Assembly (NCBI RefSeq): GCF_032854445.1
Contig: NC_088307.1
Span: forward strand, 9,376,017 to 9,440,016
From: Liolophura sinensis
Taxonomy: Eukaryota; Mollusca; Polyplacophora; Chitonida; Chitonidae
Length of the DNA stretch: 64,000 bases
Reading direction: 5' to 3'
Numbering within the stretch: position 1 is the stretch's first letter; every line of letters starts with the position of its first letter. Below the pieces are notes generated by a model that did not search any database, had not been told where the DNA came from, and saw only the letters and a program-made list of their open reading frames with translations. A program made the translations under genes and the position numbers. Below are positions 37,796-48,292 of the stretch, in pieces.

Positions 37796-40700
37796 AGGCA
37801 TGCAAAAGAACCAGAGGGATTAGACATGACAAACAACCAATGGGATTAGGCATGGAAAACAACCAGTGGAATTAGGCAAAGAAAACAACCAGTGGAATTA
37901 GGCAAAGAAAACAACCAGTGGGATTAGGTATAGAAAATAACCAGTGGGATTAGGCATAGAAAACAACCAGTGTGATTAGGCATAGAAAACAACCAGTGGG
38001 ATTAGGCATAGAAAATAACCAGTGGGATTAGGCATAGAAAACAACCAGTGGGATTTGGCATAGAAAACAACCAGTGGGATTAGGCATAGAAAATAACCAG
38101 TGTGATTAGGCATAGAAAATAACCAGTGGGATTAGGCATAGAAAACAACCAGTGGGATTAGGCATAGAAAACAACCAGTGGGATTACGGCTAGAAAACAA
38201 CCAGTGGGATTAGGCATAGAAAATAACCAGTGGGATTAGTGATGGACAACTACCAGTGTGATTAGGCATATAACACAACCAGTGGGATTAGGCAAAGAAA
38301 ACAACCATAGGGATTAGGCATAGAAAATAACCAGTGGGATTAGGTATAGAAAATAACCAGTGGGACTAGGCATAGAAAATAACCAGTGGGAAAGGGATAG
38401 AAAACAACCAGTGGGATTACGCATAGAAACCAACCAGTGGGATTAGGCATATAACACAACCAGTGGGATTAGTGATGGACAGCTACCAGTGTGATTAGGC
38501 ATATAACACAACCAGTGGTATTGGGCAAAGAAAACAACCAGTGGGATTAGGTATAGAAAACAACCAGTGGGATTAGGCATAGAAAATAACCAGTGGGAAT
38601 AGGGATAGAAAATAACCAGTGGGATTAGGCATAGAAAACAACCAGTGTGATTAGGCATAGAAAATAACCAGTGGGATTAGGCATAGAAAACAACCAGTGG
38701 GATTAGGCATAGAAAACAACCAGTGGGATTAGGTATAGAAAACAACCAGTGGGATTAGGCATAGAAAATAACCAGTGGGAATAGGGATAGAAAATAACCA
38801 GTGGGATTAGGCATAGAAAACAACCAGTGGGATTAGGCATAGAAAATAACCAGTGGGATTAGGCATAGAAAACAACCAATGGTATTGGGCAAAGAAAACA
38901 ACCAGTGGGATTAGGTATAGAAAACAACCAGTGGGATTAGGCATAGAAAACAACCAGTGGGATTAGGCATAGAAAACAACCAGTGGTATTAGGCATAGAA
39001 AACAACCAGTGGGATTAGGCAAAGAAAACAACCATAGGGATTAGGCATAGAAAATAACCAGTGGGATTAGGTATAGAAAATAACCAGTGGGACTAGGCAT
39101 AGAAAATAACCAGTGGGAAAGGGATAGAAAACAACCAGTGGGATTACGCATAGAAACCAACCAGTGGGATTAGGCATATAACACAACCAGTGGGATTAGT
39201 GATGGACAGCTACCAGTGTGATTAGGCATATAACACAACCAGTGGTATTGGGCAAAGAAAACAACCAGTGGGATTAGGTATAGAAAACAACCAGTGGGAT
39301 TAGGCATAGAAAATAACCAGTGGGAATAGGGATAGAAAATAACCAGTGGGATTAGGCATAGAAAACAACCAGTGTGATTAGGCATAGAAAATAACCAGTG
39401 GGATTAGGCATAGAAAACAACCAGTGGGATTAGGCATAGAAAACAACCAGTGGGATTAGGTATAGAAAACAACCAGTGGGATTAGGCATAGAAAATAACC
39501 AGTGGGAATAGGGATAGAAAATAACCAGTGGGATTAGGCATAGAAAACAACCAGTGGGATTAGGCATAGAAAATAACCAGTGGGATTAGGCATAGAAAAC
39601 AACCAATGGTATTGGGCAAAGAAAACAACCAGTGGGATTAGGTATAGAAAACAACCAGTGGGATTAGGCATAGAAAACAACCAGTGTGATTAGGTATAGA
39701 AAACAACCAGTGTGATTAGGCATAGAAAAACAACCAGTGGGATTTGGCATAGAAAACAACCAGTGTGATTAGGCATAGAAAATAACCAGTGTGATTAGGC
39801 ATAGAAAACAACCAGTGTGATTAGGCATAGAAAACAACCAGTGGGATTAGGCATAGAAAATAACCAGTGTGATTAGGCATAGAAAACAACCAGTGGGATT
39901 TGGCATAGAAAACAACCAGTGGGATTAGGCATAGAAAATAACCAGTGTGATTAGGCATAGAAAATAACCAGTGGGATTAGGCATAGAAAACAACCAGTGG
40001 GATTACGGCTAGAAAACAACCAGTGGGATTAGGCATAGAAAATAACCAGTGGGATTAGTGATGGACAACTACCAGTGTGATTAGGCATATAACACAACCA
40101 GTGGGATTAGGCAAAGAAAACAACCATAGGGATTAGGCATAGAAAATAACCAGTGGGATTAGGTATAGAAAATAACCAGTGGGACTAGGCATAGAAAATA
40201 ACCAGTGGGAAAGGGATAGAAAACAACCAGTGGGATTATGCATAGAAACCAACCAGTGGGATTAGGCATATAACACAACCAGTGGGATTAGTGATGGACA
40301 GCTACCAGTGTGATTAGGCATATAACACAACCAGTGGTATTGGGCAAAGAAAACAACCAGTGGGATTAGGTATAGAAAACAACCAGTGGGATTAGGCATA
40401 GAAAATAACCAGTGGGAATAGGGATAGAAAATAACCAGTGGGATTAGGCATAGAAAACAACCAGTGTGATTAGGCATAGAAAATAACCAGTGGGATTAGG
40501 CATAGAAAACAACCAGTGGGATTAGGCATAGAAAACAACCAGTGGGATTAGGTATAGAAAACAACCAGTGGGATTAGGCATAGAAAATAACCAGTGGGAA
40601 TAGGGATAGAAAATAACCAGTGGGATTAGGCATAGAAAACAACCAGTGGGATTAGGCATAGAAAATAACCAGTGGGATTAGGCATAGAAAACAACCAATG

Positions 40701-41120
40701 GTATTGGGCAAAGAAAACAACCAGTGGGATTAGGTATAGAAAACAACCAGTGGGATTAGGCATAGAAAACAACCAGTGTGATTAGGTATAGAAAACAACC
40801 AGTGGGATTAGGCATAGAAAACAACCAGTGGGAATAGGGATAGAAAACAACCAGTGGTATTAGGCATAGAAAACAACCAGTGGGATTAGGCAAAGAAAAC
40901 AACCAGTGGGATTAGGCATAGAAAACAACCAGTGGAATTAGGCACAGAAAACAACCAGTGGGATTAGGCATAGAAAACAACCAGTGGGATTAGGCATAGA
41001 AAATAACCAGTGGGATTAGGCATAGAAAACAACCAGTGGGATTAGGCATGGGACAACTGCATGTACCAGTGGGATTAGGGCATGGAAAACAACCAGTGGG
41101 AGTAGGCATAGAAAACATGG
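37796..41120. repeat. Minisatellite, 26 bp unit, ~128 copies, related to 32 bp array
   Basis: The unit contains ggattaggcatagaaaacaa followed by ccagtg. It equals the neighbouring 32 bp unit with catgta removed and several substitutions. Super-repeats are present: identical stretches of about 215 bp start at 38443, 39170 and 40262, each within longer matching blocks (offsets 727 and 1092 bp). The 71-codon minus frames at these places are artefacts. The right end (41041-41120) has hybrid units with ggacaactgcatgtacc. Confidence 0.97.
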
Positions 41121-41125
41121 GTAAA

Positions 41126-41216
41126 TGTTCAATTTATTTATTTATTGGATTGCATATTTATCTGGATTGAACTCAAAGCGATCACACTGGTGACAGACGT
41201 CTGGGTCATTGTGCGA
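41126..41216 (-). mobile_element. SINE remnant (tail plus head, middle lost)
   Basis: Tail-like tttatttatttattggatt is followed directly by ctggattgaactcaaagcga, cactggtgacagacgtctgg and gtcattgtgcga, which is the tRNA-proximal part. The central domain is deleted. Confidence 0.6.
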
Positions 41217-41278
41217 TATTGACTTGTCTTTAAAGGGGCCATATGTACATTTATGCAGTTAACATGAGCTTTACTTAC

Positions 41279-41419
41279 AGAAGTGTTTAGTGCAGTGTTC
41301 TCACGGATCTGTTCCACATACTCAGACCGGCTGAACTCCGGGGGCGTGTCATCCCGATCAAGAACCCTCAAGAAGACCTTACAGCTGCCAGTCAACGGAG
41401 GATTGCCATGATCGTTTAA
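41279..41419 (-). CDS. Cadherin gene exon e11: EC end and linker
   Basis: Acceptor is tctccatag, donor is ACTTCT then GTAAGT; phase 0 both sides, 47 codons. Encodes LNDHGNPPLTGSCKVFLRVL, then DRDDTPPEFSRSEYVEQIR and ENTALNTS. NDHGNPPL is the A.D.G.P.L motif. The linker reads DRDDTPPEF instead of DXNDNAPXF, keeping the acidic residues but losing the Asn. Confidence 0.94.
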
Positions 41420-41600
41420 CTATGGAGAAATGCAATCATCTGAAGACCCAGGGACCCAATTTTACAAAACTTTGCACTCTGTTGACTTATCTCATAAATC
41501 ACGAGACTTCATAGCACAACAACCCAGATGTTATTTAGGAAGAAAGGAACAAGAAGTTTGATTTACATACTTGTGCGCAGTTTCCAAAATTATCATTACT

Positions 41601-41770
41601 TATTTATTAATTTATTTGATTGATAATTTACGCCGTACTCAAGAATATTTCACTTACACAAATTACGGCCAGCATTATCAGTGAATGTGGTGGGACGAAA
41701 CCAGGCAGAACCCGAGAGAATCCCACGGCCGGCCATCCACAGGTTACTGATAAACTTTCTCATATGCACA
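41601..41770 (-). mobile_element. SINE copy lacking tRNA head
   Basis: Tail ttatttgattgataatttac, then cgtactcaagaatatttcac, a 10 to 15 bp insertion near tatcagtgaatgtgg, and catccacaggttactgataa. It ends before the head. Confidence 0.85.
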
Positions 41771-41791
41771 TGCTTGTCTGAATGTTGATAT

Positions 41792-41962
41792 ACTAATTTA
41801 TTTGATTGGTGTTTTACGCCGTACTCAAGAACATTTCACTTATACGACGGCGGCCAGCGTTATGGTGGGAGGAAACCCGACAGAGCCCGGTGGAAACCCA
41901 TGACCATCTGCAGGTTGCTGCCAGACCTTCCCACGAACGGCCGAAGAGGAAGCCAGCATGGT
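41792..41962 (-). mobile_element. SINE copy lacking tRNA head
   Basis: Well-conserved tail and middle (ttatttgattggtgttttac; cggcggccagcgttatggtg; gttgctgccagaccttccca) ending at gaggaagccagcatgg. It lies 30 bp from the previous copy, in the same orientation. Confidence 0.9.
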
Positions 41963-42226
41963 CGCAATGTTGTGTAGCCACAGTTGTGATGACAAGATAA
42001 CATCAGCCTGATTCATTCAATAAATTTGATCCACATTATCTTGTTTTTCGACAATAAAGAAAACAATATTTTTGTTTCCCATACCTGAATTTAACACTTT
42101 TCAGTTTAATACCCTTATAAATCTTGCTGTGCGGAACTCTCTTTTAAGGACTGTCTGAAGTTGGTTTTATTAATTTTTTATTTTCAGTTTTTTATTAGTT
42201 TTTTATCAGTTTTCTTCACATCTCAC

Positions 42227-42318
42227 CTCTATATCAATTGTATACATATCTTTTTGCTCCCGATCAAGAACAACTATTGTTCTCAGCCATCCATCCTCAC
42301 TTATTGCAAACAGTTTAC
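42227..42318 (-). CDS. Cadherin gene exon e10: EC middle with LDRE
   Basis: Acceptor is ttgttccacag, donor is ATAGAG then GTGAGA; phase 1 in, 0 out. Encodes KLFAISEDGWLRTIVVLDRE, then QKDMYTIDIE. This is the F.I....G.L.T...LDRE...Y...I.. strand pair, joining e9 (YIIKGDEG) and e11 (LNDHGNPP) to complete one EC repeat. Confidence 0.93.
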
Positions 42319-43776
42319 CTGTGGAACAAATTAAATATTTTAACAGCTCATTTAATCAACAGACTGAGAAGTCTATGGAGGATCAAATATTCAGATACAT
42401 GTTTATGATATTTGTTTTAGATTTAAAACTTCATAAAAAAAGAACATGTTTTCACCAAGTCGTAGAATGTATGAGCATAATTACCCTACCATAAACTTCC
42501 CCATTTTTCCAGATTCTCAGAGTTCTGTTGATTTTAGAAAGGTGTTTAGAGGTTTGCATGGAACAAGGGATGATATTCTACTGGAAAATTGTAAGTTTCG
42601 AGTAGCACCAAAAATAATATTTTGTGACATTTGCTTGCCTCTAAAAATGTACTTTTGCAGACGAAAGTTCAAGTCATTTAGGGTAAGTAGTATGACTAGT
42701 AGAGGAATTTTAACAGGGATTTACACCTTCTGGGTACAACACTGACTGTACATACACCAGGCAATCTAGTACCTGACCTTGTAATTAACTACGAAGTATC
42801 TTTGTGCGGACGTATGTCCGCTGATAGTGGCCAAGAGGTGTAGAGGCTGATGATTTGGTACGTGGCTCCAACCAGAAACAGTACCAAATACTTGTGACAC
42901 ACCACAAAGGAATATTCAACAATCAGAGGCATCAGCACGTGGTACAAGTAACAGTATCACAGTGTTTAAACTATACACTAAATTATGCTGTTAACACACC
43001 AAATACAGTGTTATTTAATTTGCATCGATTCAAATAATTCACTATTTAATCGGAATTAATTAATTAATCGGATTAACGTAGATAAATTAGATTCTCTTAG
43101 TTGCATGGTTATAGTCAATGATAGGATTACTGTCACCATGCATTTCTGTAACCTATCACTGGGTAATTATGTAATGAATTTATCCTGTAAGAGACCTATC
43201 AATTCAGTTTAAAAGACTGATGTATAGGCAAATCGCTTCACTTATGTGACCACTGATATCACAACCAAACAAAAGGAGATAACCTAGTCAGCAGCTACAT
43301 ACAGCGTTGGTTGCAGGATACAGTAATATGCATGCCACCCACATGACCCAAGCTGTACAATGAAAAGCAAAGTATTCTGTCTGATGTGGGGGAAAAGTTC
43401 AATGTGGTTCGACAAAGACTGTTTGGTGGGAATTCCTTTCTAATAGGACTAATACGTTGCGTAAAAGTTCCACGATAGCTCTAAAATCTTTTTCTTCTAC
43501 ACTGACACAGTTATAATGAACGGAGTAGTATTCCTGTTTACATTTTCACCACATAATGGAACAGAGCTGAAGTCGAATTCCTCAATTTGAAGCGCACAAG
43601 TTTGCACCTTACCCAATTATCGTTTGATTTCATACTTTCTGAACTATTCTAAAACAGCATTATTAATTGATTTGTCTCGCACCTCCAAATCAATACCCCT
43701 ACATGTTATTGAGCTTAGAAGTTTTAACCTGCAGAAAAAAAATGTGTACAAATTAATTCTTGCAAGATGACCATTG
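42319..43776. other. Intron sequence with no feature seen
   Basis: About 1.4 kb of intron e9-e10. A 99-codon plus frame at 42446-42745 has no recognisable motif and looks like chance. No repeats were recognised. Confidence 0.5.
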
Positions 43777-44038
43777 ATTTATTTATTCATTTGATTGGTG
43801 TTTTACGCTGTACTCAAGAATATTTCACTTATAGCAGCCAGCATTGTGGTGGAAGGAAACCCGACAGAGCGCGGGGGAAACCCACAAGCATTAACAAATT
43901 GTTGGCAAACCTTTCCACGTACGACCGGAGAGGAAGATAGCATGACCTGGACTTGAACTCGCAGCCTCACGGCCACAGCAATGGTGAGAGGCTTCAGAGT
44001 CACTGCACTGCCAGACTAACCGCTCGGCCACAAAGGCC
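43777..44038 (-). mobile_element. tRNA-derived SINE, full length, diverged
   Basis: Tail, cgctgtactcaagaatattt, then a shortened cttatagcagccagcat, the centre, a B-box-like gagttcaagtcc on the minus strand and a head ending ggcctttgtggccgagcggt. That head differs from the commoner gtggctcagtcggtta type, so it may be a second subfamily. Confidence 0.9.
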
Positions 44039-44116
44039 AAATAATACAAAGCTATGGGCAGAGGTGTAATGACGAGCCCTAAACACGTCAATGCAAAATA
44101 CTCTTCATCCACATAC

Positions 44117-44291
44117 CTTCATCTCCTTTGATGATGTAATCAAATGTTCCATTTTGTCCGACATCTGGGTCACTGGCTTCTATGTGACCGATACTGCTAT
44201 TCATAGCCTCTCCTTCTTTGATGTTCAGCTTATACAAGGGCTGACTACAGCTCGGAGCATTATCATTGACGTCCAAAACAGTTATGAACAC
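44117..44291 (-). CDS. Cadherin gene exon e9: canonical linker and EC start
   Basis: Acceptor is cattgtcag, donor is GAAG then GTATGT; phase 0 in, 1 out. Encodes VFITVLDVNDNAPSCSQPLY, then KLNIKEGEAMNSSIGHIEAS and DPDVGQNGTFDYIIKGDE. DVNDNAPS is a full calcium linker; EASDPDVGQNGTFDY fits A.D.D.G.NG...Y. One sequon (NGT) is seen. Confidence 0.96.
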
Positions 44292-44339
44292 CTGACAATG
44301 AAAGCAATATAAATTCAGGTAACATTAAGATATATATAA

Positions 44340-44790
44340 GGCCAAAATAAACAGGGCCAAAACAGTGATATGCATGAGACAAAACCAACAAAGCGACATA
44401 TATGAGACAAAAATCAGCATGTGACAAAATTGATGTATGAACATGTATGAGGTAAAATCAACATAGCAAAATGTAAGAGACAAAACCAACAGTACAACAT
44501 ATACAAGATAAAACCAACATCGCCACGTTTATACAGATAAAACCAACATAGCAACATGTATACAGGGAAAACCAACATAGCAACATGTATACAGGGAAAA
44601 CCAACATAGCGACATGTATACAGGGAAAACCAACATAGCAACATGTATACAGGGAAAACCAACATAGTGTCATGTATACAGGGAAAACCAACATAGTGTC
44701 ATGTATACAGGGAAAACCAACATAGTGTCATGTATACAGGGAAAACCAACATAGTGTCATGTATACAGGGAAAACCAGCATAGCGACATG
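44340..44790. repeat. Minisatellite, 29 bp unit, ~15 copies
   Basis: The unit contains gggaaaaccaacatagcaac followed by atgtataca. The left part is more diverse (gagacaaaaccaacaaagcg); the right part (44540-44790) is nearly identical. The array resumes at 44985-45030 beyond an inserted SINE. Intron e8-e9. Confidence 0.93.
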
Positions 44791-44811
44791 TATTTACTTA
44801 TTTTTTTTGTT

Positions 44812-44984
44812 TATTTATTTAGTCATTTATTTGATTGGTGTTTTACGCCATACTCAAGAACATTTCACTTATATTACGGTGGCCAGCAATATGGTGAGAG
44901 GAAACTGCGCAGAACCCGGGGGGACCCCACAACCATCCGCAGGTTACTGGCAGGCCTTCCTACATACGGCTGGAGAGGAATAGC
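44812..44984 (-). mobile_element. Headless SINE inserted in the 29 bp array
   Basis: Tail tttatttgattggtgtttta through tacatacggctggagaggaa, then array sequence (tagcaacatgtaggagac) resumes. It interrupts the 29 bp minisatellite, so it inserted after the array formed. It lacks the tRNA head. Confidence 0.9.
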
Positions 44985-45047
44985 AACATGTAGGAGACAA
45001 AACCAACATAGCAATGATTGTATGAGACAGGAAGAATGTATGCACAC

Positions 45048-45155
45048 CTTAACATTTGAGAACTGATCCTCAACAAGGGAGTTAGAGATCATGATGTAGC
45101 CAGTGTAGCTGTCAGTGTGTTCTCGGTCAAATTCATGCGTTGTCCACAGATATCC
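45048..45155 (-). CDS. Cadherin gene exon e8: EC segment with FDRE
   Basis: Acceptor is ctaattttag, donor is GTTAAG then GTGTGC; phase 0 both sides, 36 codons. Encodes GYLWTTHEFDREHTDSYTGY, then IMISNSLVEDQFSNVK. EFDRE is the EC strand motif (G.L.T...FDRE). It joins e7 (NSSGNT) and e9 (VFITVLDVNDN). Confidence 0.92.
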
Positions 45156-45695
45156 CTAAAATTAGAAAATACAACACAATTCAACAAAATATACTGGAGA
45201 TTTTGGGCAAAAATCGATCAGGGCAAATCCAATCGAATTTCTACTGTTGCCTTAGACTAGCCCAGACAATTACCTTTCACAACATATCAGGCGTGTGTGA
45301 TCACCAGTTACTGTTTAAAATTGTTAATAAAGCGGGCTGAATTAATCTTTAGAATTATTTAAACGCTAAACATAGCATACCATATACCATTAAAGCAGCA
45401 ATGTCACCTTATTTCACCTAAAGTTTAGGGTTTTTCATCTGTTGATTCATCCACCTTTTCATACAGGTAGCTGGGTCCAACGAAGAGCTTCGGTGAAGTT
45501 TATTTATTTTCTTATCAGAAATACTTGGCATCGAAAGTATCAATTTCAGGCCTTTATGTGCTTCTGAAAGTGCATTTTCACAAACCAGTTAAACTTCAGG
45601 TGAAATGCAGTAATGAATTTCTCTAAATTATCAAGTCAACCAGAAATGCTAACATAACTGTTTCAGAAACAGTTATATCACTTTGATCCAAGGAG
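45156..45695. other. Intron sequence with no feature seen
   Basis: Lower part of intron e7-e8. AT-rich. No repeat or exon-like frame supported. Confidence 0.45.
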
Positions 45696-45699
45696 TGTA

Positions 45700-45830
45700 T
45701 TCTATTTTATTTATGTCCTTCTTGTTAAAATGCCCTTTAGTTTTTCACTTATGGCAAGATGGCAGACAGTATCATGGGTGGAGGAAATCTGAGTGCCTAG
45801 AAAAAAACATCGACTTTTGGCAGGCATTCT
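45700..45830 (-). mobile_element. Degenerate SINE copy
   Basis: Order of parts (ttttatttatg, gtttttcacttatggcaaga, tggcagacagtatcatgggt, ggaggaaatctgagtgcc, ttttggcaggca) follows the SINE, but identity is low. Confidence 0.5.
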
Positions 45831-46099
45831 TGTAATAACAACCTACCATTCCCACTCAAAATGCAGGTCTGTCACAATTTGAGATGTTTTATCTTAAATT
45901 AATATTGGTTTTTGGATACAAATAGTTATTAAAGCAAAGTGAAATAACATTTTGCTTTAATCATGTGGCTTTACAACACAGCTAAACAGAAACAGTGGTA
46001 TATTAAAGACGTACTCTTCAGCCACTTGGTCCTCATTGTTTTAAAAATTAAAAGATATACGTTTCCCATCCACTCAAGACAACGTGTTTGGTTTCTTAC

Positions 46100-46279
46100 C
46101 GTATTGCCAGAAGAATTGACGTAGAACTGTGCAGCCCCAAAAAATTGGAATGTTAAGTCATAGCCAGTGGTGAAATTCTCTGTGGTCAGGAGGAGGGAGT
46201 CGGCAGGGCGGTTTTCTAAGATGAACTCTGTATAGTTGTCTTTCACAGTTGGCCCATGTTTTCCAGTTGTTATATTCAC
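46100..46279 (-). CDS. Cadherin gene exon e7: EC repeat first half, degenerate linker
   Basis: Acceptor is aatcttttcag, donor is AATACG then GTAAGA; phase 0 both sides, 60 codons. Encodes VNITTGKHGPTVKDNYTEF, ILENRPADSLLLTTENFTTG, then YDLTFQFFGAAQFYVNSSGN. ENRPADSLLLT corresponds to the E....G..V.. strand start of an EC. The preceding linker (GKHGPTVKDNYT) lacks DXNDN. Four sequons are visible (NIT, NYT, NFT, NSS), the highest density in the protein. Confidence 0.9.
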
Positions 46280-46426
46280 CTGAAAAGATTTATTTATTCA
46301 ACTATCTATTTACTTGAATGTTGTTTAACACCGGGACATCTGAAGAATTTTTCAAGAAGCTGAAAATATTATTTACCTACATATCTGATTGTTGTTCAAT
46401 TCCACACTGACACACTTTTCAAGATT

Positions 46427-46590
46427 TAATTATTTGATTGGTGTTTTACGCCATACTGAAATATATTTCACTTATACGACAGCAGCCAGCATTATGGTGG
46501 AAGGAAACCGGGCAGAGCCTGGGGGAAACCCACAACAATCCACAGGTTGCTAGCAGACCTCCCTTCCCACTGACTCATTCCCACAGAAGC
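46427..46590 (-). mobile_element. SINE copy lacking tRNA head
   Basis: Ttatttgattggtgttttac, acgacagcagccagcattat, ggaaaccgggcagagcctgg and aatccacaggttgctagcag are present; the match fades at cttcccac. Confidence 0.88.
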
Positions 46591-46614
46591 TGCACTGTTA
46601 CTCATGTGCCCAAT

Positions 46615-47215
46615 GTTTTTGCCATACTCAAGAATGTTTCACTTACAAGATGGAGGTCAGTACAATGGAGGTCAGTACAATGGAGGTTAGTACAATGGAG
46701 GTCAGTACAATGGAGGTCAGTACAATGGAGGTTAGCACAATGGAGGTCAGTACAAAGGAGGTTAGCACATTGGAGGTCAGTACAATGGAGGTCAATACAA
46801 TGGAGGTCAGTACAATGGAGGTTAGCACAATGGAGGTCAGTACAAAGGAGGTTAGTACAATGGAGGTCAGTACAATGGAGGTTAATACAATGGAGGTCAG
46901 TACAATGGAGGTCAGTACAATGGAGGTCAATACAATGGAGGTCAGTACAATGGAGGTTAGCACAATGGAGGTCAGTACAAAGGGGGTTAGCACAATGGAG
47001 GTCAGTACAATGGAGGTTAGCACAATGGAGGTGAGTATAATGGAGGTCAGTACAATGGAGGTTAACACAATGGAGGTCAGTATAATGGAGGTTAGTACAA
47101 TGGAGGTCAGTATAACGGAGGTAAGTATAATGGGTGGAGAAAATCGGAATGCTCAGGGTAATTAAACCACTGACCTTTGCCAAATTACTGACAAACTTTT
47201 CCACACGTGAGTTTA
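46615..47215 (-). mobile_element. SINE copy split by an internal 15 bp expansion
   Basis: The left arm (46619-46654) reads ccatactcaagaatgtttca, cttacaagatgg. The right arm (47128-47210) reads tataatgggtggagaaaatc, then ctgacctttgccaaattact and cttttccacacgtgag. Together they make a typical old SINE tail and middle. Between them the SINE's own gatggcggccagcattatgg-type segment has become the 15 bp minisatellite. Confidence 0.8.
46655..47135. repeat. Minisatellite, 15 bp unit, ~32 copies, inside a SINE
   Basis: The unit is atggaggtcagtaca with variants gttag, gtcaa, aaagg and tataa. The length is a multiple of three, so several frames are fully open (for example a repeated MEVST reading). Both strands are open; these are artefacts. 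Confidence 0.96.
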
Positions 47216-47344
47216 CAAGGTGTGGTTTTCAATGCATGTAAATCGTCGCTTTAACAGAAATGGGAATAATTTCATCATTGCTCTGTAATAATTCATCTCC
47301 ACAGAACATCCTTGGTAATTTAAAGGAAAAGACCTTTGCATAAC

Positions 47345-47640
47345 TATACTATCATTTATTTTTTTCGATTTTTGCGAGGCATTTTTTAAAGGCATTTTAA
47401 CATTTGAATTCTAGGGTGGGCTTTATGGACAATACTTTCAGAGTTTAGGACCTTTTTTTAAACTCTAAATCACGACACTGAATGTTGGAATAACTCTTTT
47501 ACCCATGAGTAAAAGATTACTGAAATAATGTTCCCAAAATTCCTTCCTTCTTGTGAACATCAGGCAAAAAGTTGATACGACGTCAGTGTTCTGAGATACC
47601 GTCAGTATGGCTCATAAAGCCCACCATGGCTCGGTTAAAT
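47345..47640. repeat. Unexpanded copy of the element hosting the 26 bp satellite
   Basis: Gatttttgcgaggc, aacatttgaattctagggtg, then a single gggctttatggacaatactt unit, tcagagttta, tcacgacactgaatgttgga, acccatgagtaaaag and aaagcccaccatgg. The two sides match the flanks of the 17-23.5 kb array. It holds one 26 bp unit where the other copy holds about 248. Confidence 0.85.
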
Positions 47641-47908
47641 TTTAATTTAATTTCACTACATGTTGTATGAACAAGACAGGAGAATGATCAATTTATATAA
47701 TATGTTATGCTTGTGACTGTGTCATCCATTCCCTTGAAGGCATTTTAGTTGGTAATACTTGGCTGTCGAACATTGGCTGCGGAAGGTAAGATTATTACCT
47801 GTCCTGACGGCTATTACCTGGCCCTTTCCAGTGAGTGCAGGCTGACTTCAGGTGCAGGCTGCCCTGATGGCAGGCACCAAAAAAATTAAGTCACACCACT
47901 GTATAGTG

Positions 47909-48095
47909 CTTTGTATCAGCTAAGCCCTTTGAGCACATAGTGATTGTATCAGCTAAGCCCTTTGAGCACATAGTGCTTTGTATCAGCTAAGCCCTTTGAG
48001 CACATAGTGCTTTGTATCAGCTAAGCCCTTTGAGCACATAGTGCTTTGTATCAGCTAAGCTCTTTGAGCACATAGTGATTGTATCAGATAAGCTT
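47909..48095. repeat. Minisatellite, 34 bp unit, ~5.5 copies
   Basis: The unit contains gtgctttgtatcagctaagc followed by cctttgagcacata; two copies have gtgattgt in place of gtgctttgt (32 bp). Intron e6-e7. Confidence 0.93.
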
Positions 48096-48292
48096 GCACT
48101 CAAGTTTTGAGATAGTTAAGTTAGAAAAAAATAAGGTGTCTAACTTCAACCAGCATACAGATGACAGACAGATAGGCAGGAGAGACTTAACAAGCTGCTT
48201 TATAAAGTCGAAGCTAAAATAAAAACCTGTTACCGGTATGTCATAAGGTGGATTGAAGCCACCCGTGTTGTATGTCACCCATGCAACCCTAC

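Noticed and set aside
10789-41120. CRISPR-like arrays
   Set aside because: Repeats are directly adjacent without unique spacers, lie in eukaryotic introns, and have no cas-like genes nearby.
42446-42745. 99-codon plus-strand frame
   Set aside because: No recognisable domain, no similarity to other frames here, antisense and intronic to the cadherin gene; probably chance.
46602-47204. Open frames with MEVST or IVLTS repeats
   Set aside because: Produced by the 15 bp minisatellite; several frames on both strands are open together.
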